Assembly: GCA_021323815.1 (NCBI GenBank)
Contig: JAJPKG010000241.1
Span: 1-17,339 of the forward strand
Direction of reading: 5' to 3'
DNA: 17,339 nt
From: Pseudomonadota bacterium
Lineage (GTDB): Bacteria; Chloroflexota; Ktedonobacteria; Ktedonobacterales; JACDGC01
The translations under genes and the position numbers were made by a program. How positions within the stretch are numbered: the first letter of the stretch is position 1; every line of letters starts with the position of its first letter. The notes below the pieces were generated by a model. The model was not told the DNA's origin. It did not search any database and was given only the letters and a program-made list of their open reading frames with translations. This document shows positions 7,512-14,267 of this stretch, in pieces.

Positions 7512-8663
7512 TTACCGCGCGTCGAGATATTTTGCAATCAAGATCCGTTGCACCTCGCTGGTGCCTTCGCCGATCTCGTTGACCTTGACGTTGCGCCAGT
7601 AGCGCGAGACGGGAAAATCGTCCATGAAACCATAGCCGCCGTGGATCTGCACAGCCTGGTCGGCGGCTCGCTTAGAGGCTTCCGAGGCGAAGAGCTTGGC
7701 CATTGCAGCTTCTTTGCCGAATGGCTGGCCCTGCATGTGCAGCCAGGCGGCTTTGTAATACATCAGGCGCGCCAGTTCGACTTCCATCGCCATGTCGGCG
7801 AGCTTGAACTGGATGGCCTGGAAGCTGCTGATCGGCTTGCCGAACTGTTTGCGCTCTTTCGCGTAGTGCAGCGATTCATCCAGGCATGCCTGCGCCAGAC
7901 CCACGCACAGCGCCGCAATGGCCACGCGCCCGGCGTCGAGGATCTGCATGAACTGATGGAAACCGTTGCCTTCCTCGCCCAGCACGTTTTCCGCTGGCAC
8001 GCGGCAATCATCGAAGTTCAGCGGGCGCGTGTCGGAAGCTTTCCACCCCATCTTTTTCAAAGGCGGGCCGATGACATAGCCCGGCGTGCCGGTGGGGATG
8101 ATCAGGTTGGTGATGGCGTTGCGGCCATCGGGGCGCTTGCCGGTCACGGCCGTCACCGTCACTCCGCCGCTGATGGGCGTGCCGGCATTGGTGATGAACA
8201 TCTTCGCGCCGTTGACGACCCACTCATCGCCAACCCGTTCGGCGCGCGTCTGGGTGCCACCGGAATCCGATCCCGCGCCCGGCTCCGTCAGGCCAAAGGC
8301 CCACAGCTGCTCGCCCTGCGCCAGCGGCACCAGATATTTTTGCTTTTGCTCTTCGGTGCCATAGAGATAAAACGGCGTGCTGCCCAGCGAGATGTGCGCT
8401 TCCATCGTGATGGCCACCGAGGCGTCACCCCGCGCGATCTCTTCCAGCGCCAGGCAATAACTCAAAAAGTCGGCACCCGCCCCGCCATACTGTTCGGGGA
8501 TCGGCAGGCCCATCAGGCCCATCTTCCCCATTTCTTTGATCAGCGCCAGGGGAAATTCTGACTTCTCGTCGATCTCTCTGGCGATAGGCTTGATCGCCTC
8601 TTCGGCAAATGCCCGGCACGTTTGCTGTATGCTCAGTTGCTCGTCGGTGAGGGTGAAATCCAT
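7512..8663 (-). CDS. Acyl-CoA dehydrogenase (FAD-dependent, short/medium-chain type)
   Basis: 383 residues, the normal length for soluble tetrameric acyl-CoA dehydrogenases. They oxidise acyl-CoA to trans-2-enoyl-CoA and pass electrons to electron-transfer flavoprotein. Signature 1 is AFGLTEPGAGSD; signature 2 runs from QIHGGYGFMDDFPVSRYWR to IGEGTSEVQ, with the probable catalytic base E366 in GEGT. The Glu at this C-terminal site fits butyryl-CoA/short-chain or branched-chain members rather than isovaleryl or long-chain types, but chain length cannot be fixed by eye. The start ATG has AAAGGA 8-9 nt upstream, and TATAAT lies at 8738-8743. No other beta-oxidation gene is adjacent, so it seems to be a stand-alone unit. 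Confidence 0.93.
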   Translation of the reverse strand: MDFTLTDEQLSIQQTCRAFAEEAIKPIAREIDEKSEFPLALIKEMGKMGLMGLPIPEQYGGAGADFLSYCLALEEIARGDASVAITMEAHISLGSTPFYLYGTEEQKQKYLVPLAQGEQLWAFGLTEPGAGSDSGGTQTRAERVGDEWVVNGAKMFITNAGTPISGGVTVTAVTGKRPDGRNAITNLIIPTGTPGYVIGPPLKKMGWKASDTRPLNFDDCRVPAENVLGEEGNGFHQFMQILDAGRVAIAALCVGLAQACLDESLHYAKERKQFGKPISSFQAIQFKLADMAMEVELARLMYYKAAWLHMQGQPFGKEAAMAKLFASEASKRAADQAVQIHGGYGFMDDFPVSRYWRNVKVNEIGEGTSEVQRILIAKYLDAR

Positions 8664-8737
8664 CGTTGGATGTCCTTTATCAGTTGGACGCCGAACTGCA
8701 TCATTCGGCTTTTCTTGCGGTTCCGTAACAAGGGTAT

Positions 8738-8743
8738 TATAGC
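8738..8743 (-). promoter_or_regulatory. Perfect -10 box (TATAAT) for the acyl-CoA dehydrogenase gene
   Basis: TATAAT on the minus strand lies 74 nt upstream of the start codon, in the gap after the membrane protein gene. The -35 region has no good match. Confidence 0.5.
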
Positions 8744-8765
8744 GCGAAATGCATTTTGTGGCGCG

Positions 8766-9485
8766 TCAGTGATGCAGCGCCAACACGAGCAATGCCACCG
8801 GAACAGATGCCAACGTCGGCAGCGTCAGGGCCAGCAGATGCGCGACCTTCCCGGCATTCCGCCCCCGCTGCAACGGCGCGAAGGCATATGCCGGAAGATA
8901 GACTATCAAGCCATAGACATAGACCCAAAAGCCGAACATCAGGAGATTTTGCGCGCCAAAAGAGAGCGTTTCACCGATAACACCGTTGCAACCAAAGAGC
9001 AGCAACACCGCGTTCGGATGAAACGTATAGCGGTGCAGCAGCCAGGCCCACGCGATGAACATAGGGATGAAGACGACCACGCTGTGAAACGCCACGACCT
9101 CGAAATAATTATTCGACGCGGTGATGTGCGCTTGCTGCCAGGTGGTTCCCCACAATGGCGCGGTATTCGTCATGCCAGTGGCGATGGCTTCTTCGATCAG
9201 GGCTAAGGTGGTCGCGCCGACGACGAAGGCGACTGGCCACACGCGAGTGAAAGGGCGCGCGGCGCGGCGGGCGGGTTCGCGCAACACCAGCTCGAATGCT
9301 CCACCCAGGCCGATCCAGAGAATACCTAGACCGGCAGCCATGCCCAGAATTGCTCGCGTCACCGACGGGGGATTGAGCGCAGCGACAAGCGCCAGCATTG
9401 TGGTAAGGCCACCGGCCCACACGCCACAGATGCGCAACGCCCATCGCCATGGAACGCCGTGACGCGCCACAGGCTCAGCTTGCAT
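8766..9485 (-). CDS. Seven-helix integral membrane protein of unknown function
   Basis: 239 residues from the ATG at 9485, supported by GGGAGAA about 9 nt upstream; the open frame continues to 9602 without a ribosome site and overlaps the SRPBCC gene. Hydrophobic segments lie at about 14-37, 43-68, 82-104, 127-150, 157-178, 181-204 and 213-236. Polar residues inside or next to helices (EEAIATGMTN, EVVAFHS, NGVIGETLSFG) may form a functional site. I do not recognise the family. It lies 88 nt downstream of an SRPBCC gene on the same strand and may be co-transcribed with it. Confidence 0.8.
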   Translation of the reverse strand: MQAEPVARHGVPWRWALRICGVWAGGLTTMLALVAALNPPSVTRAILGMAAGLGILWIGLGGAFELVLREPARRAARPFTRVWPVAFVVGATTLALIEEAIATGMTNTAPLWGTTWQQAHITASNNYFEVVAFHSVVVFIPMFIAWAWLLHRYTFHPNAVLLLFGCNGVIGETLSFGAQNLLMFGFWVYVYGLIVYLPAYAFAPLQRGRNAGKVAHLLALTLPTLASVPVALLVLALHH

Positions 9486-9573
9486 GGCGCAGTTTCTCCC
9501 ATTCGCATTTCGCGCATAATTCGTCGCGCCGATGCAGCATAGCATATCCATAAGCACACAGCGAACGCGATGG

Positions 9574-10038
9574 TTATTTGATCCCTTGCACAGCGACCTC
9601 ACCCAACTGGTGCAACTCAGCGCGATACATCCGGCGCAGCAGTGGCGGAATCATGATGCGCTCAATGGCTCCTTGCATGCCGGAAGAGAGATTCCATTCG
9701 CTCCTGATCGTCACACGACAAGAAACTCCCCCTTCTATGGGATCCACCGTAAACGTGCTGACAAATACGGGTGGTTTGCTCTCGTTCGTCTCCACCAACA
9801 CTCGCCCCGGCTCCGGCTCCGTAACCGTCGCGCGGATCGGTTGCATCATCCCCGGCACGCCCGCCTTGAAAGTGATGACGGTGCCCGCACCGATCCCACC
9901 ACACTCAACCGTGAGATCGCGGAAATACTGTTTCGGCAAGATGCGCGGATGCCCGTTATGATAATCCGCGATGAGGGCATAGACCGTTTCCGGGGGCGCG
10001 GCGATGGTGGCTGACGCGGAAACCTGCATATGACGCAT
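9574..10038 (-). CDS. SRPBCC family protein (polyketide cyclase/dehydrase or START-like)
   Basis: 154 residues with the SRPBCC layout: a first strand VSASATIAAPPETVYALIADYHN leading into helix 1 (broken here for description: VSASATIAAP, then PETVYALIADYHN), a beta sheet including GTVITFKAG and RVLVETNE, and a long C-terminal helix (LLRRMYRAELHQLGEVA). The fold makes a hydrophobic cavity that binds lipids, polyketides or similar ligands; the ligand here is unknown. The start at 10038 is fixed by GGAGGT (10044-10049), 5 nt upstream; an ATG at 10053 lies before that site. It is divergent from the small membrane protein genes, and the seven-helix membrane protein follows it on the same strand. 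Confidence 0.85.
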   Translation of the reverse strand: MRHMQVSASATIAAPPETVYALIADYHNGHPRILPKQYFRDLTVECGGIGAGTVITFKAGVPGMMQPIRATVTEPEPGRVLVETNESKPPVFVSTFTVDPIEGGVSCRVTIRSEWNLSSGMQGAIERIMIPPLLRRMYRAELHQLGEVAVQGIK

Positions 10039-10163
10039 GGGAAACCTCCACATGGAATGATATTCTGCTCATAGGTTAGGTCATCGGCGTCCTGCTCAGC
10101 GTCCCGAGTTTATTTCCCACGATATACCGCGCATCCCATTTTGGGTACCCCTTCTTGCCCGGT

Positions 10164-10179
10164 TGGCACGCAACTTGCC
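10164..10179 (+). promoter_or_regulatory. Sigma-54-type -24/-12 site before the small membrane protein genes
   Basis: The plus strand reads TGGCACG-CAAC-TTGC, matching the RpoN consensus TGGCACG-N4-TTGC at every defined position (GG-N10-GC spacing); only the final W position, here C, differs. Transcription would start near 10190, 48 nt before the ATG at 10238. The site is also a palindrome (TTGGCA-N7-TGCCAA, 10163-10181), so a repressor operator is an alternative. No activator gene is in the window. Confidence 0.45.
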
Positions 10180-10237
10180 AATGAAAGGGCAGCAATCTTG
10201 ATCTGTTCAGCCAGTCTCAGGCGAAAGGAGCATTCTC

Positions 10238-10519
10238 ATGCGACTCATTGGGCACGTCATCGGAGCGGCATTAAAAGATCTGTTCAGCGCGATCGGCATG
10301 GCCATTCTCTCAGCAGCCATCGGCGGTGGCGCGGTCTTATTCGTATCCTATGCCTACCTGCACCAGTGGGCACCCACCATTTTGACGGATGTGACGGCGG
10401 GCATCATCGCCCTGCTGGCCGGTTATGCCGGCTGGACCACGATGATCTTGCGCGCTATCTCGCGGACGGTGCTTGGCGCGGAAAAAGCCGTGGATCACGA
10501 AGTGAAGCAAGCTGCTTAG
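10238..10519 (+). CDS. Small membrane protein, two predicted helices
   Basis: 93 residues with hydrophobic segments at about 17-40 and 50-72 and a short charged C-terminal tail (GAEKAVDHEVKQAA). The start ATG has a strong ribosome site, AAAGGAG, within 8 nt. There is no signal-peptidase site and no family that I recognise. The stop TAG overlaps the ribosome site of the next small gene, so the two are almost certainly one transcript and translationally linked. A sigma-54-type site lies 60-75 nt upstream. Small paired membrane proteins of this kind may be regulators or accessory subunits of a membrane complex, but nothing in the sequence shows which. Confidence 0.8.
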   Translation: MRLIGHVIGAALKDLFSAIGMAILSAAIGGGAVLFVSYAYLHQWAPTILTDVTAGIIALLAGYAGWTTMILRAISRTVLGAEKAVDHEVKQAA

Positions 10520-10533
10520 GAGGCACCCCAGCA

Positions 10534-10737
10534 ATGGATGTGCTCTATTTCATTCTCTCAGTCATTGGCGGCCTGTGTATCGTGGGCATCCCCTGGGCCG
10601 GCGTGGTACTGGCAGCCACGAAAGGCACCGGCAAGACGCAGCGCGAACGCAACATTCAGGCGAATAAACAGGCGGCAGAGCACCCTGCCGCGCGCTCAGA
10701 ACTTGCCCGCGACGTGCAAGAGCGTCCGCAGGGATAA
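10534..10737 (+). CDS. Small single-helix membrane protein
   Basis: 67 residues: one hydrophobic segment (about 4-29) followed by a basic and polar tail (GKTQRERN, ARSELARDVQERPQG) predicted to be helical and cytoplasmic. The start at 10534 was chosen because TAGGAGGC (10517-10524) precedes it by 10 nt; the frame is open far upstream but only as a shadow of the previous gene. It is unrecognised, with the same transcript and likely the same process as the 93-residue membrane protein just before it. An intergenic hairpin at 10814-10850 probably ends or attenuates the transcript. Confidence 0.8.
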   Translation: MDVLYFILSVIGGLCIVGIPWAGVVLAATKGTGKTQRERNIQANKQAAEHPAARSELARDVQERPQG

Positions 10738-10813
10738 GGCAGGAAGCGCGAAATCACACCATACGACGCTGGCTGCTTCCGGCGCGCGACGGTAGTAGCT
10801 CACATCTCTGCGC

Positions 10814-10850
10814 AAACGGCGGATTCGCTTCTTGGCGAATTGCGCCGTTT
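10814..10850. terminator. Strong interrupted stem-loop after the small membrane protein genes
   Basis: The outer stem AAACGGCG/CGCCGTTT (10814-10821, 10843-10850) and inner stem ATTCGC/GCGAAT (10823-10828, 10835-10840) enclose a 6-nt loop. The T run is only three bases, so it may be a weak terminator, an attenuator ahead of the gene at 10915, or a dispersed palindromic repeat. The rest of the 177-bp gap shows nothing else clear. Confidence 0.5.
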
Positions 10851-10914
10851 CTGCTACTCTGGCGACATCCTGATCGTTTGATCGTCCATAGTCATCATCC
10901 GAAAGGAGCCTGGG

Positions 10915-11646
10915 ATGTCGCAACGTGGAGGCATACCCTCATCTGTCGCCAAATATGCCACCCTCAGCATCGTTTGGGGGATCATCGCGCTCGCATCGTT
11001 TGTCGTGCTGCCGTGGATCTTGCATCCGCCGGCCAACACCACCGGCGGGTTTTGCTACAGCCTGGCGCTGAATCAAGATAAGACGACCACAACAGGTTTT
11101 TGCTATGCGCTGGCGGTTGCGCAGAACGGCTTGCACATCAGCGGCTATCGTGGCTCGTCAGGCGACCCGCTCTCGCTGCTGTTCCTGTTGCTGGTCATCT
11201 TCATTCCCATCGCTGCCCTGACGAATATCATCCTGGGCTTCATCGCTGCCACGCGTTCTGCTGCCCGGCCTGTGACGAATCTGAATATCGCGGCGGCGAT
11301 TGTGGGCATCGCGGGAACAGTGATCATGTTCATTCCGTTTGTTGCCCAAAATCCGGATAATCAGCACAAGTTTTTATTCGCCGCCGTCATCGTGGTGGCG
11401 ACCTCAGTGATCTCGCGCGTGCAGAAGCAACTGCGCAAATTCTTTCAGGATCATCCCACTGTCGCCAGCCTGGGTCTGTTGGTGATAGGCTACGCAGCCG
11501 TGTGGCTGGCGGATCAAATCACCTTTACCGCCATCATTCTCACCCAGGTCGGCGTGTGGCTGGCGTTGATCGCGTTTGTGGTCGCGCTCTACGCCACCTA
11601 TCGCACCCGCCGCGAGGCATGGGCCGTGCGCAAGGGCAAACGCTAA
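10915..11646 (+). CDS. Six-helix membrane protein with a duplicated GFCY motif in its outer loop
   Basis: 243 residues. Hydrophobic segments lie at about 14-36, 85-112, 123-144, 152-168, 182-201 and 205-228, with a basic C-terminal end (RTRREAWAVRKGKR) that probably faces the cytoplasm. The long loop between helices 1 and 2 carries two copies of one motif, GGFCYSLALNQ (44-54) and TGFCYALAVAQ (60-70), each with one Cys. The start ATG has AAAGGAG 8 nt upstream. I do not recognise the family. It is followed directly by an intrinsic terminator (11661-11698), so it is the last gene of its unit. Confidence 0.85.
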   Translation: MSQRGGIPSSVAKYATLSIVWGIIALASFVVLPWILHPPANTTGGFCYSLALNQDKTTTTGFCYALAVAQNGLHISGYRGSSGDPLSLLFLLLVIFIPIAALTNIILGFIAATRSAARPVTNLNIAAAIVGIAGTVIMFIPFVAQNPDNQHKFLFAAVIVVATSVISRVQKQLRKFFQDHPTVASLGLLVIGYAAVWLADQITFTAIILTQVGVWLALIAFVVALYATYRTRREAWAVRKGKR

Positions 11647-11660
11647 CGACCTCCCTCCGG

Positions 11661-11698
11661 CTCCCTCCCCAGCACAGCTAGGGAGGGAGGTTTTTTTT
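11661..11698 (+). terminator. Intrinsic terminator of the six-helix membrane protein gene
   Basis: A perfect 9-bp stem CTCCCTCCC/GGGAGGGAG (11661-11669, 11681-11689) with an 11-nt loop is followed by eight T (11691-11698), 15 nt after the stop codon. This is a textbook Rho-independent terminator. Confidence 0.88.
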
Positions 11699-11701
11699 AG
11701 A

Positions 11702-11805
11702 GCGCGTTGCCTTGAGACTCCCCCGCGCCAGCTTTGCTGGGGTGGATGTCGGGGGGTGAGGCCAACACCTGGCCGAACGCCTCAATACCATAGGCAACGG
11801 CGCGC
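11702..11805. other. Structured spacer between two facing terminators
   Basis: Inverted ends GCGCGTTGCCT (11702-11712) and AGGCAACGGCGCGC (11792-11805) enclose the hairpin CCAGC-TTT-GCTGG (11728-11740) and the stem TGAGGC/GCCTCA (11757-11762, 11779-11784), giving a possible three-way fold. The middle hairpin, read on the minus strand, shares CCCCAGCA-N-AGCT with the neighbouring terminator loop, so both may derive from one dispersed repeat. Confidence 0.35.
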
Positions 11806-11840
11806 AAAAAAATCCCCACCCATCAGGTATGGGTGGGGAT
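11806..11840 (-). terminator. Intrinsic terminator of clpP
   Basis: A perfect 12-bp inverted repeat, ATCCCCACCCAT/ATGGGTGGGGAT (11812-11823, 11829-11840), with a 5-nt loop is followed on the minus strand by seven T (11806-11812). It starts 7 nt after the clpP stop codon. Confidence 0.92.
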
Positions 11841-11847
11841 GATCATC

Positions 11848-12528
11848 CTAACGCGAGGTGGCGGGCAAGTTGGGCCGCTGCATCACTTCATCCGCCAGAC
11901 CATAATCAACGGCCTGCGGCGCGGAGAGGAAATAGTTGCGGTCCGAGTCGGCGCTGATCTTTTCCACCGTCTGGCCGGTGTGCATCGCCAGAATCTCGTA
12001 GATCTCTTTGCGCAGGCGCACGATCTCGCGCGCGGTGATCTCGATGTCGGTTGCCTGACCTTCTGCGCCGCCCAGCGGCTGGTGAATCAGCACGGTGGAA
12101 TGCGGCAGCACATAGCGCTTGCCTTTCGCGCCGCCTGCCAGCAGGAACGCGCCCATGCTCATCGCCATGCCCAGGCACACGGTGGAAACGTCCGGCTGGA
12201 TGAACTGCATAGTGTCGTAGATCGCCATGCCGGCATAGACGCTGCCGCCGGGGCTGTTGATATACAGGTTGATGTCGCGGGTGGGATCTTCGCTTTGCAG
12301 GAAGAGCAACTGCGCGATGGCCAGATTCGCCACGTGGTCATCAATCGGCGTGCCGATGAAGACGATGCGGTCTTTGAGCAGGCGGGAATAGATATCCATG
12401 CCTTGTGTGCCGCGCGGGGTCTGCTCGATGACGTATGGAATGGTCAAACCGCTGGGCGTGGTGATGGTCTTGCCCGACGCGCCGCGATATTCCCAGAGAA
12501 ATTCGCGTGGGTCGAATGGTGCTGCCAT
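11848..12528 (-). CDS. clpP: ATP-dependent Clp protease proteolytic subunit (Ser-His-Asn form)
   Basis: 226 residues. ClpP forms a barrel of two heptameric rings that degrades proteins unfolded by ClpX, ClpA or ClpC. Clear family blocks: DIYSRLLKDRIVFIGTPIDD, NLYINSPGGSVYAGMAIYDT, the nucleophile S124 in AMSMGAFLLAGG, H149 in STVLIHQPLGG, and ATDIEITAREI. The third triad residue, Asp171 in E. coli (TERDRFLSA), aligns with N198 here (SDRNYFLSA; codon at 11935-11937). There is an N-terminal stretch of about 30 residues before VIEQTPRGTQ. The start ATG at 12528 is supported by AAGGAG 10 nt upstream; an ATG at 12567 lacks this. An extended -10 promoter lies at 12603-12611 and a strong terminator follows. 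No clpX or second clpP is adjacent. Confidence 0.95.
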   Translation of the reverse strand: MAAPFDPREFLWEYRGASGKTITTPSGLTIPYVIEQTPRGTQGMDIYSRLLKDRIVFIGTPIDDHVANLAIAQLLFLQSEDPTRDINLYINSPGGSVYAGMAIYDTMQFIQPDVSTVCLGMAMSMGAFLLAGGAKGKRYVLPHSTVLIHQPLGGAEGQATDIEITAREIVRLRKEIYEILAMHTGQTVEKISADSDRNYFLSAPQAVDYGLADEVMQRPNLPATSR

Positions 12529-12602
12529 GTCAAAAATTCTCCTTGGAGAGGAAACGCATGCCGGCATATGTGCCAGCAGGTTCAGTGTGTGTGTCTTTTC
12601 TT

Positions 12603-12611
12603 AGTATAGCA
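12603..12611 (-). promoter_or_regulatory. Extended -10 promoter (TGC-TATACT) for clpP
   Basis: TATACT preceded by TGC on the minus strand, 75 nt before the clpP start, gives a leader of about 68 nt. The leader holds the 10-bp palindrome ATGCCGGCAT (12558-12567). No good -35, heat-shock sigma-32 or HrcA (CIRCE) site is visible. Confidence 0.55.
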
Positions 12612-12668
12612 CGTAGCAGTCCAAGATCTCATCAGCCAAACGGGGAGGAAGAGTTCATGCCATCACGC

Positions 12669-12717
12669 CCGCTGGGAGCTAAACCTCCCGGCTCGGAAAA
12701 GCAACCCCCTCCGGGCT
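12669..12717 (-). repeat. Hairpin repeat, copy 1 (after recX)
   Basis: A 49-nt copy in the recX sense orientation, 25 nt past the recX stop. It holds the stem-loop GCCGGGAG-GTTTAG-CTCCCAGC and matches the copy at 14268-14315 at about 45 of 49 positions, with one single-base gap. It is non-coding. Confidence 0.75.
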
Positions 12718-12741
12718 ATGGTGAACAAGATATATCGTCTC

Positions 12742-13431
12742 TTATGTATCTTCGGCCAGAGCGTCATCCATTGCGCCAGAGTTGTCGTCCTGGCATTCGC
12801 GCCAGAGGCTGGCAACGGCCTCACGCGCCACGCTGTAGGTGAAACCGCGCCGCTGCAAGAAAGGGCCAAGATGATCGCGGAATGAACGCGCATCCATCCC
12901 TGGCTGGTGGGCCAGGCGCTGGGCGCGGGGACGACCGGCGGCGAGGGCGCGTTCCAGGTCGCGTTCGGGGGCCAGGGCACCTTCAGCGTCGGCGCGGGTG
13001 ATGCCCTGCTGCGCCAGTTCGGCGCGCAATGCGAGCGATCCTTTAGGGCGAAAGCGATCGCGTTGTTCCACCCAATATTCCGCGAAAGCCTGGTCGTCGA
13101 TCAACCCTTCTTCAGCCAACTCGTCCAGCACTGCCTCCACCATCTCAGGGGGTGGTGCGGGGTGCGCTTTCGTTCCCTGCGCCAGCCGCCGCTGCAATGC
13201 GTTGCGCCCGCGTGGCCGCACCGCCAGCAAGCCGATGGCGCGATCTTTCAGCGCCCGCCGATCCTCTGCCACGCGCAACCGCGCCAGATCCTCTTCCGTG
13301 ACGCGATCATTGATATGCAAGCCGCTCGCCAGCCAAATCAGCGCGTGACAGGCGAAAGCGAAGCGTTCATCCACGAAGATGCTCACCCGCTCTGGATCGT
13401 GCTGCGTCGGCGCGACATTGGTGATGCGCAT
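12742..13431 (-). CDS. recX: RecX family regulator of RecA
   Basis: 229 residues. RecX binds the RecA filament and limits recombination and SOS activity. The diagnostic region has the RecX three-helix repeats: ALKDRAIGLLAVRPRGRNAL with its LxxRxRSxxEL-like form (about 60-79), then VEAVLDELAEEGLIDDQAFA and YWVEQRDRFRPKGSLALRAEL (98-140). A third, weaker repeat follows (DARSFRDHLGPFLQRRGFTY, 180-199). An N-terminal extension (VSIFVDERFAFACHALIWLASGL) is typical of Firmicutes/Chloroflexota-type RecX. The start ATG at 13431 has AGGAGGA about 6 nt upstream; the frame runs on to 13632 without such a site. recA is not in the window. It is divergent from the Uma2 gene. Confidence 0.85.
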   Translation of the reverse strand: MRITNVAPTQHDPERVSIFVDERFAFACHALIWLASGLHINDRVTEEDLARLRVAEDRRALKDRAIGLLAVRPRGRNALQRRLAQGTKAHPAPPPEMVEAVLDELAEEGLIDDQAFAEYWVEQRDRFRPKGSLALRAELAQQGITRADAEGALAPERDLERALAAGRPRAQRLAHQPGMDARSFRDHLGPFLQRRGFTYSVAREAVASLWRECQDDNSGAMDDALAEDT

Positions 13432-13495
13432 GGCAAATCCTCCTGCTGGATCTATTCTGCCACAGCAGAAGGAAAATGGAGAAACCATGATGCTC

Positions 13496-13524
13496 TTGGC
13501 ATTTTTCACGGACGATGCGATACT
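13496..13524 (+). promoter_or_regulatory. Sigma-70 promoter of the Uma2 gene
   Basis: TTGGCA (13496-13501), a 17-nt spacer, then GATACT (13519-13524): 5/6 and 4/6 consensus matches. Transcription would start near 13531, about 37 nt before the ATG. This also supports the start at 13568 over upstream in-frame codons. Confidence 0.65.
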
Positions 13525-13567
13525 AGAAACGAGCATCAATGGCGAGATCATCAAAACGAGGTGGGGC

Positions 13568-14161
13568 ATGCACGCGCAATCACACCCCTTTCCGGCATGG
13601 GGGCAGCCACTGCTCGGCGGCGCGCCCTTCACCGCCGATGATGTCGAACGGCTCCCTGACGACGGCTATCGCTATGAGGTGTATCGAGGAGTGTTGATCC
13701 GCATGCCAGGAACCGGACTCGAGCATGGTTTGATCTGTCAATTCATCGGCGAGGTGTTGGCAGCTTATTGGCGAGCAAAAGGCGAGCGGTTTCGGGTTGT
13801 GCAAAATGTTGGCTTCGATTTCACCTTCTCCGGGGACGCGCCCAAAACAACCATGCTGGTTCCCGATGTTGCGGTTACAACGACCAATAATCGCCCTGGT
13901 CCCGGCATCGGTCAAACGCCACCGCTCATCGCCGTCGAAGTCGCCTCACCTGGCGATTCACGCCCGGACATGCGAGCGCGAGCAGCCTTCTATCTGGATG
14001 GCGGCGTGCCGGAAGTGTGGGTGGTCTGGCCGAAAACGCGCACCGTCGATGTCTGGACCACGCCGAACGCGCCTGTCACCTTCACCGACCAGCAAACCAT
14101 CACGACAACGCACATGCCCGGCTGGCAAGCGCCGGTCAGCAGTTTCTTCGACGGCATGTAA
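13568..14161 (+). CDS. Uma2 family (DUF820) endonuclease-like protein
   Basis: 197 residues, the usual Uma2 length. Family marks: PFTADDVERLPDDGYRYEVYRGVLIRMPGT at the start (split here: FTADDVERLPDDGYRYEV, then YRGVLIRMPGT), a His after it (EHGLI), VPDVAV (D100), IAVEVASPGD (E124), and a helix ending FYLDGGVPEVWVVWP. Uma2 has a PD-(D/E)XK nuclease-like fold; its cellular role is not established, and the genes are often numerous in cyanobacteria and Chloroflexota. The Lys usual in the DxxxK-x3-Y helix is replaced by Arg (R138, RAAFY), so nuclease activity is uncertain. The start at 13568 has GAGGTGG just upstream and a good promoter at 13496-13524. It is followed by a hairpin repeat (14268-14315) in the same orientation. 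Confidence 0.85.
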   Translation: MHAQSHPFPAWGQPLLGGAPFTADDVERLPDDGYRYEVYRGVLIRMPGTGLEHGLICQFIGEVLAAYWRAKGERFRVVQNVGFDFTFSGDAPKTTMLVPDVAVTTTNNRPGPGIGQTPPLIAVEVASPGDSRPDMRARAAFYLDGGVPEVWVVWPKTRTVDVWTTPNAPVTFTDQQTITTTHMPGWQAPVSSFFDGM

Positions 14162-14267
14162 AAACCCCAACCCAACACTTGCCACGTTTGTCTTTATGGG
14201 GGCATGATTTACGCGCCCAATCCCGTGCCGCGCCAGTCACCATGCCACTGACCCACATGCCCACCTC

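Noticed and set aside
5954..8561. Long plus-strand open frames (5954-7042 and 7290-8561) opposite the MshA-like GT4 and the acyl-CoA dehydrogenase
   Set aside because: Same mirror-frame effect; low-complexity Arg/His/Ala proteins with no ribosome site, against well-recognised genes on the other strand.
12227..12567. Repeated palindrome ATGCCGGCAT (12227-12236 and 12558-12567) as an operator
   Set aside because: One copy is inside clpP coding sequence where it encodes normal conserved residues, and the word is easily formed in this GC-rich DNA; only the leader copy could matter.
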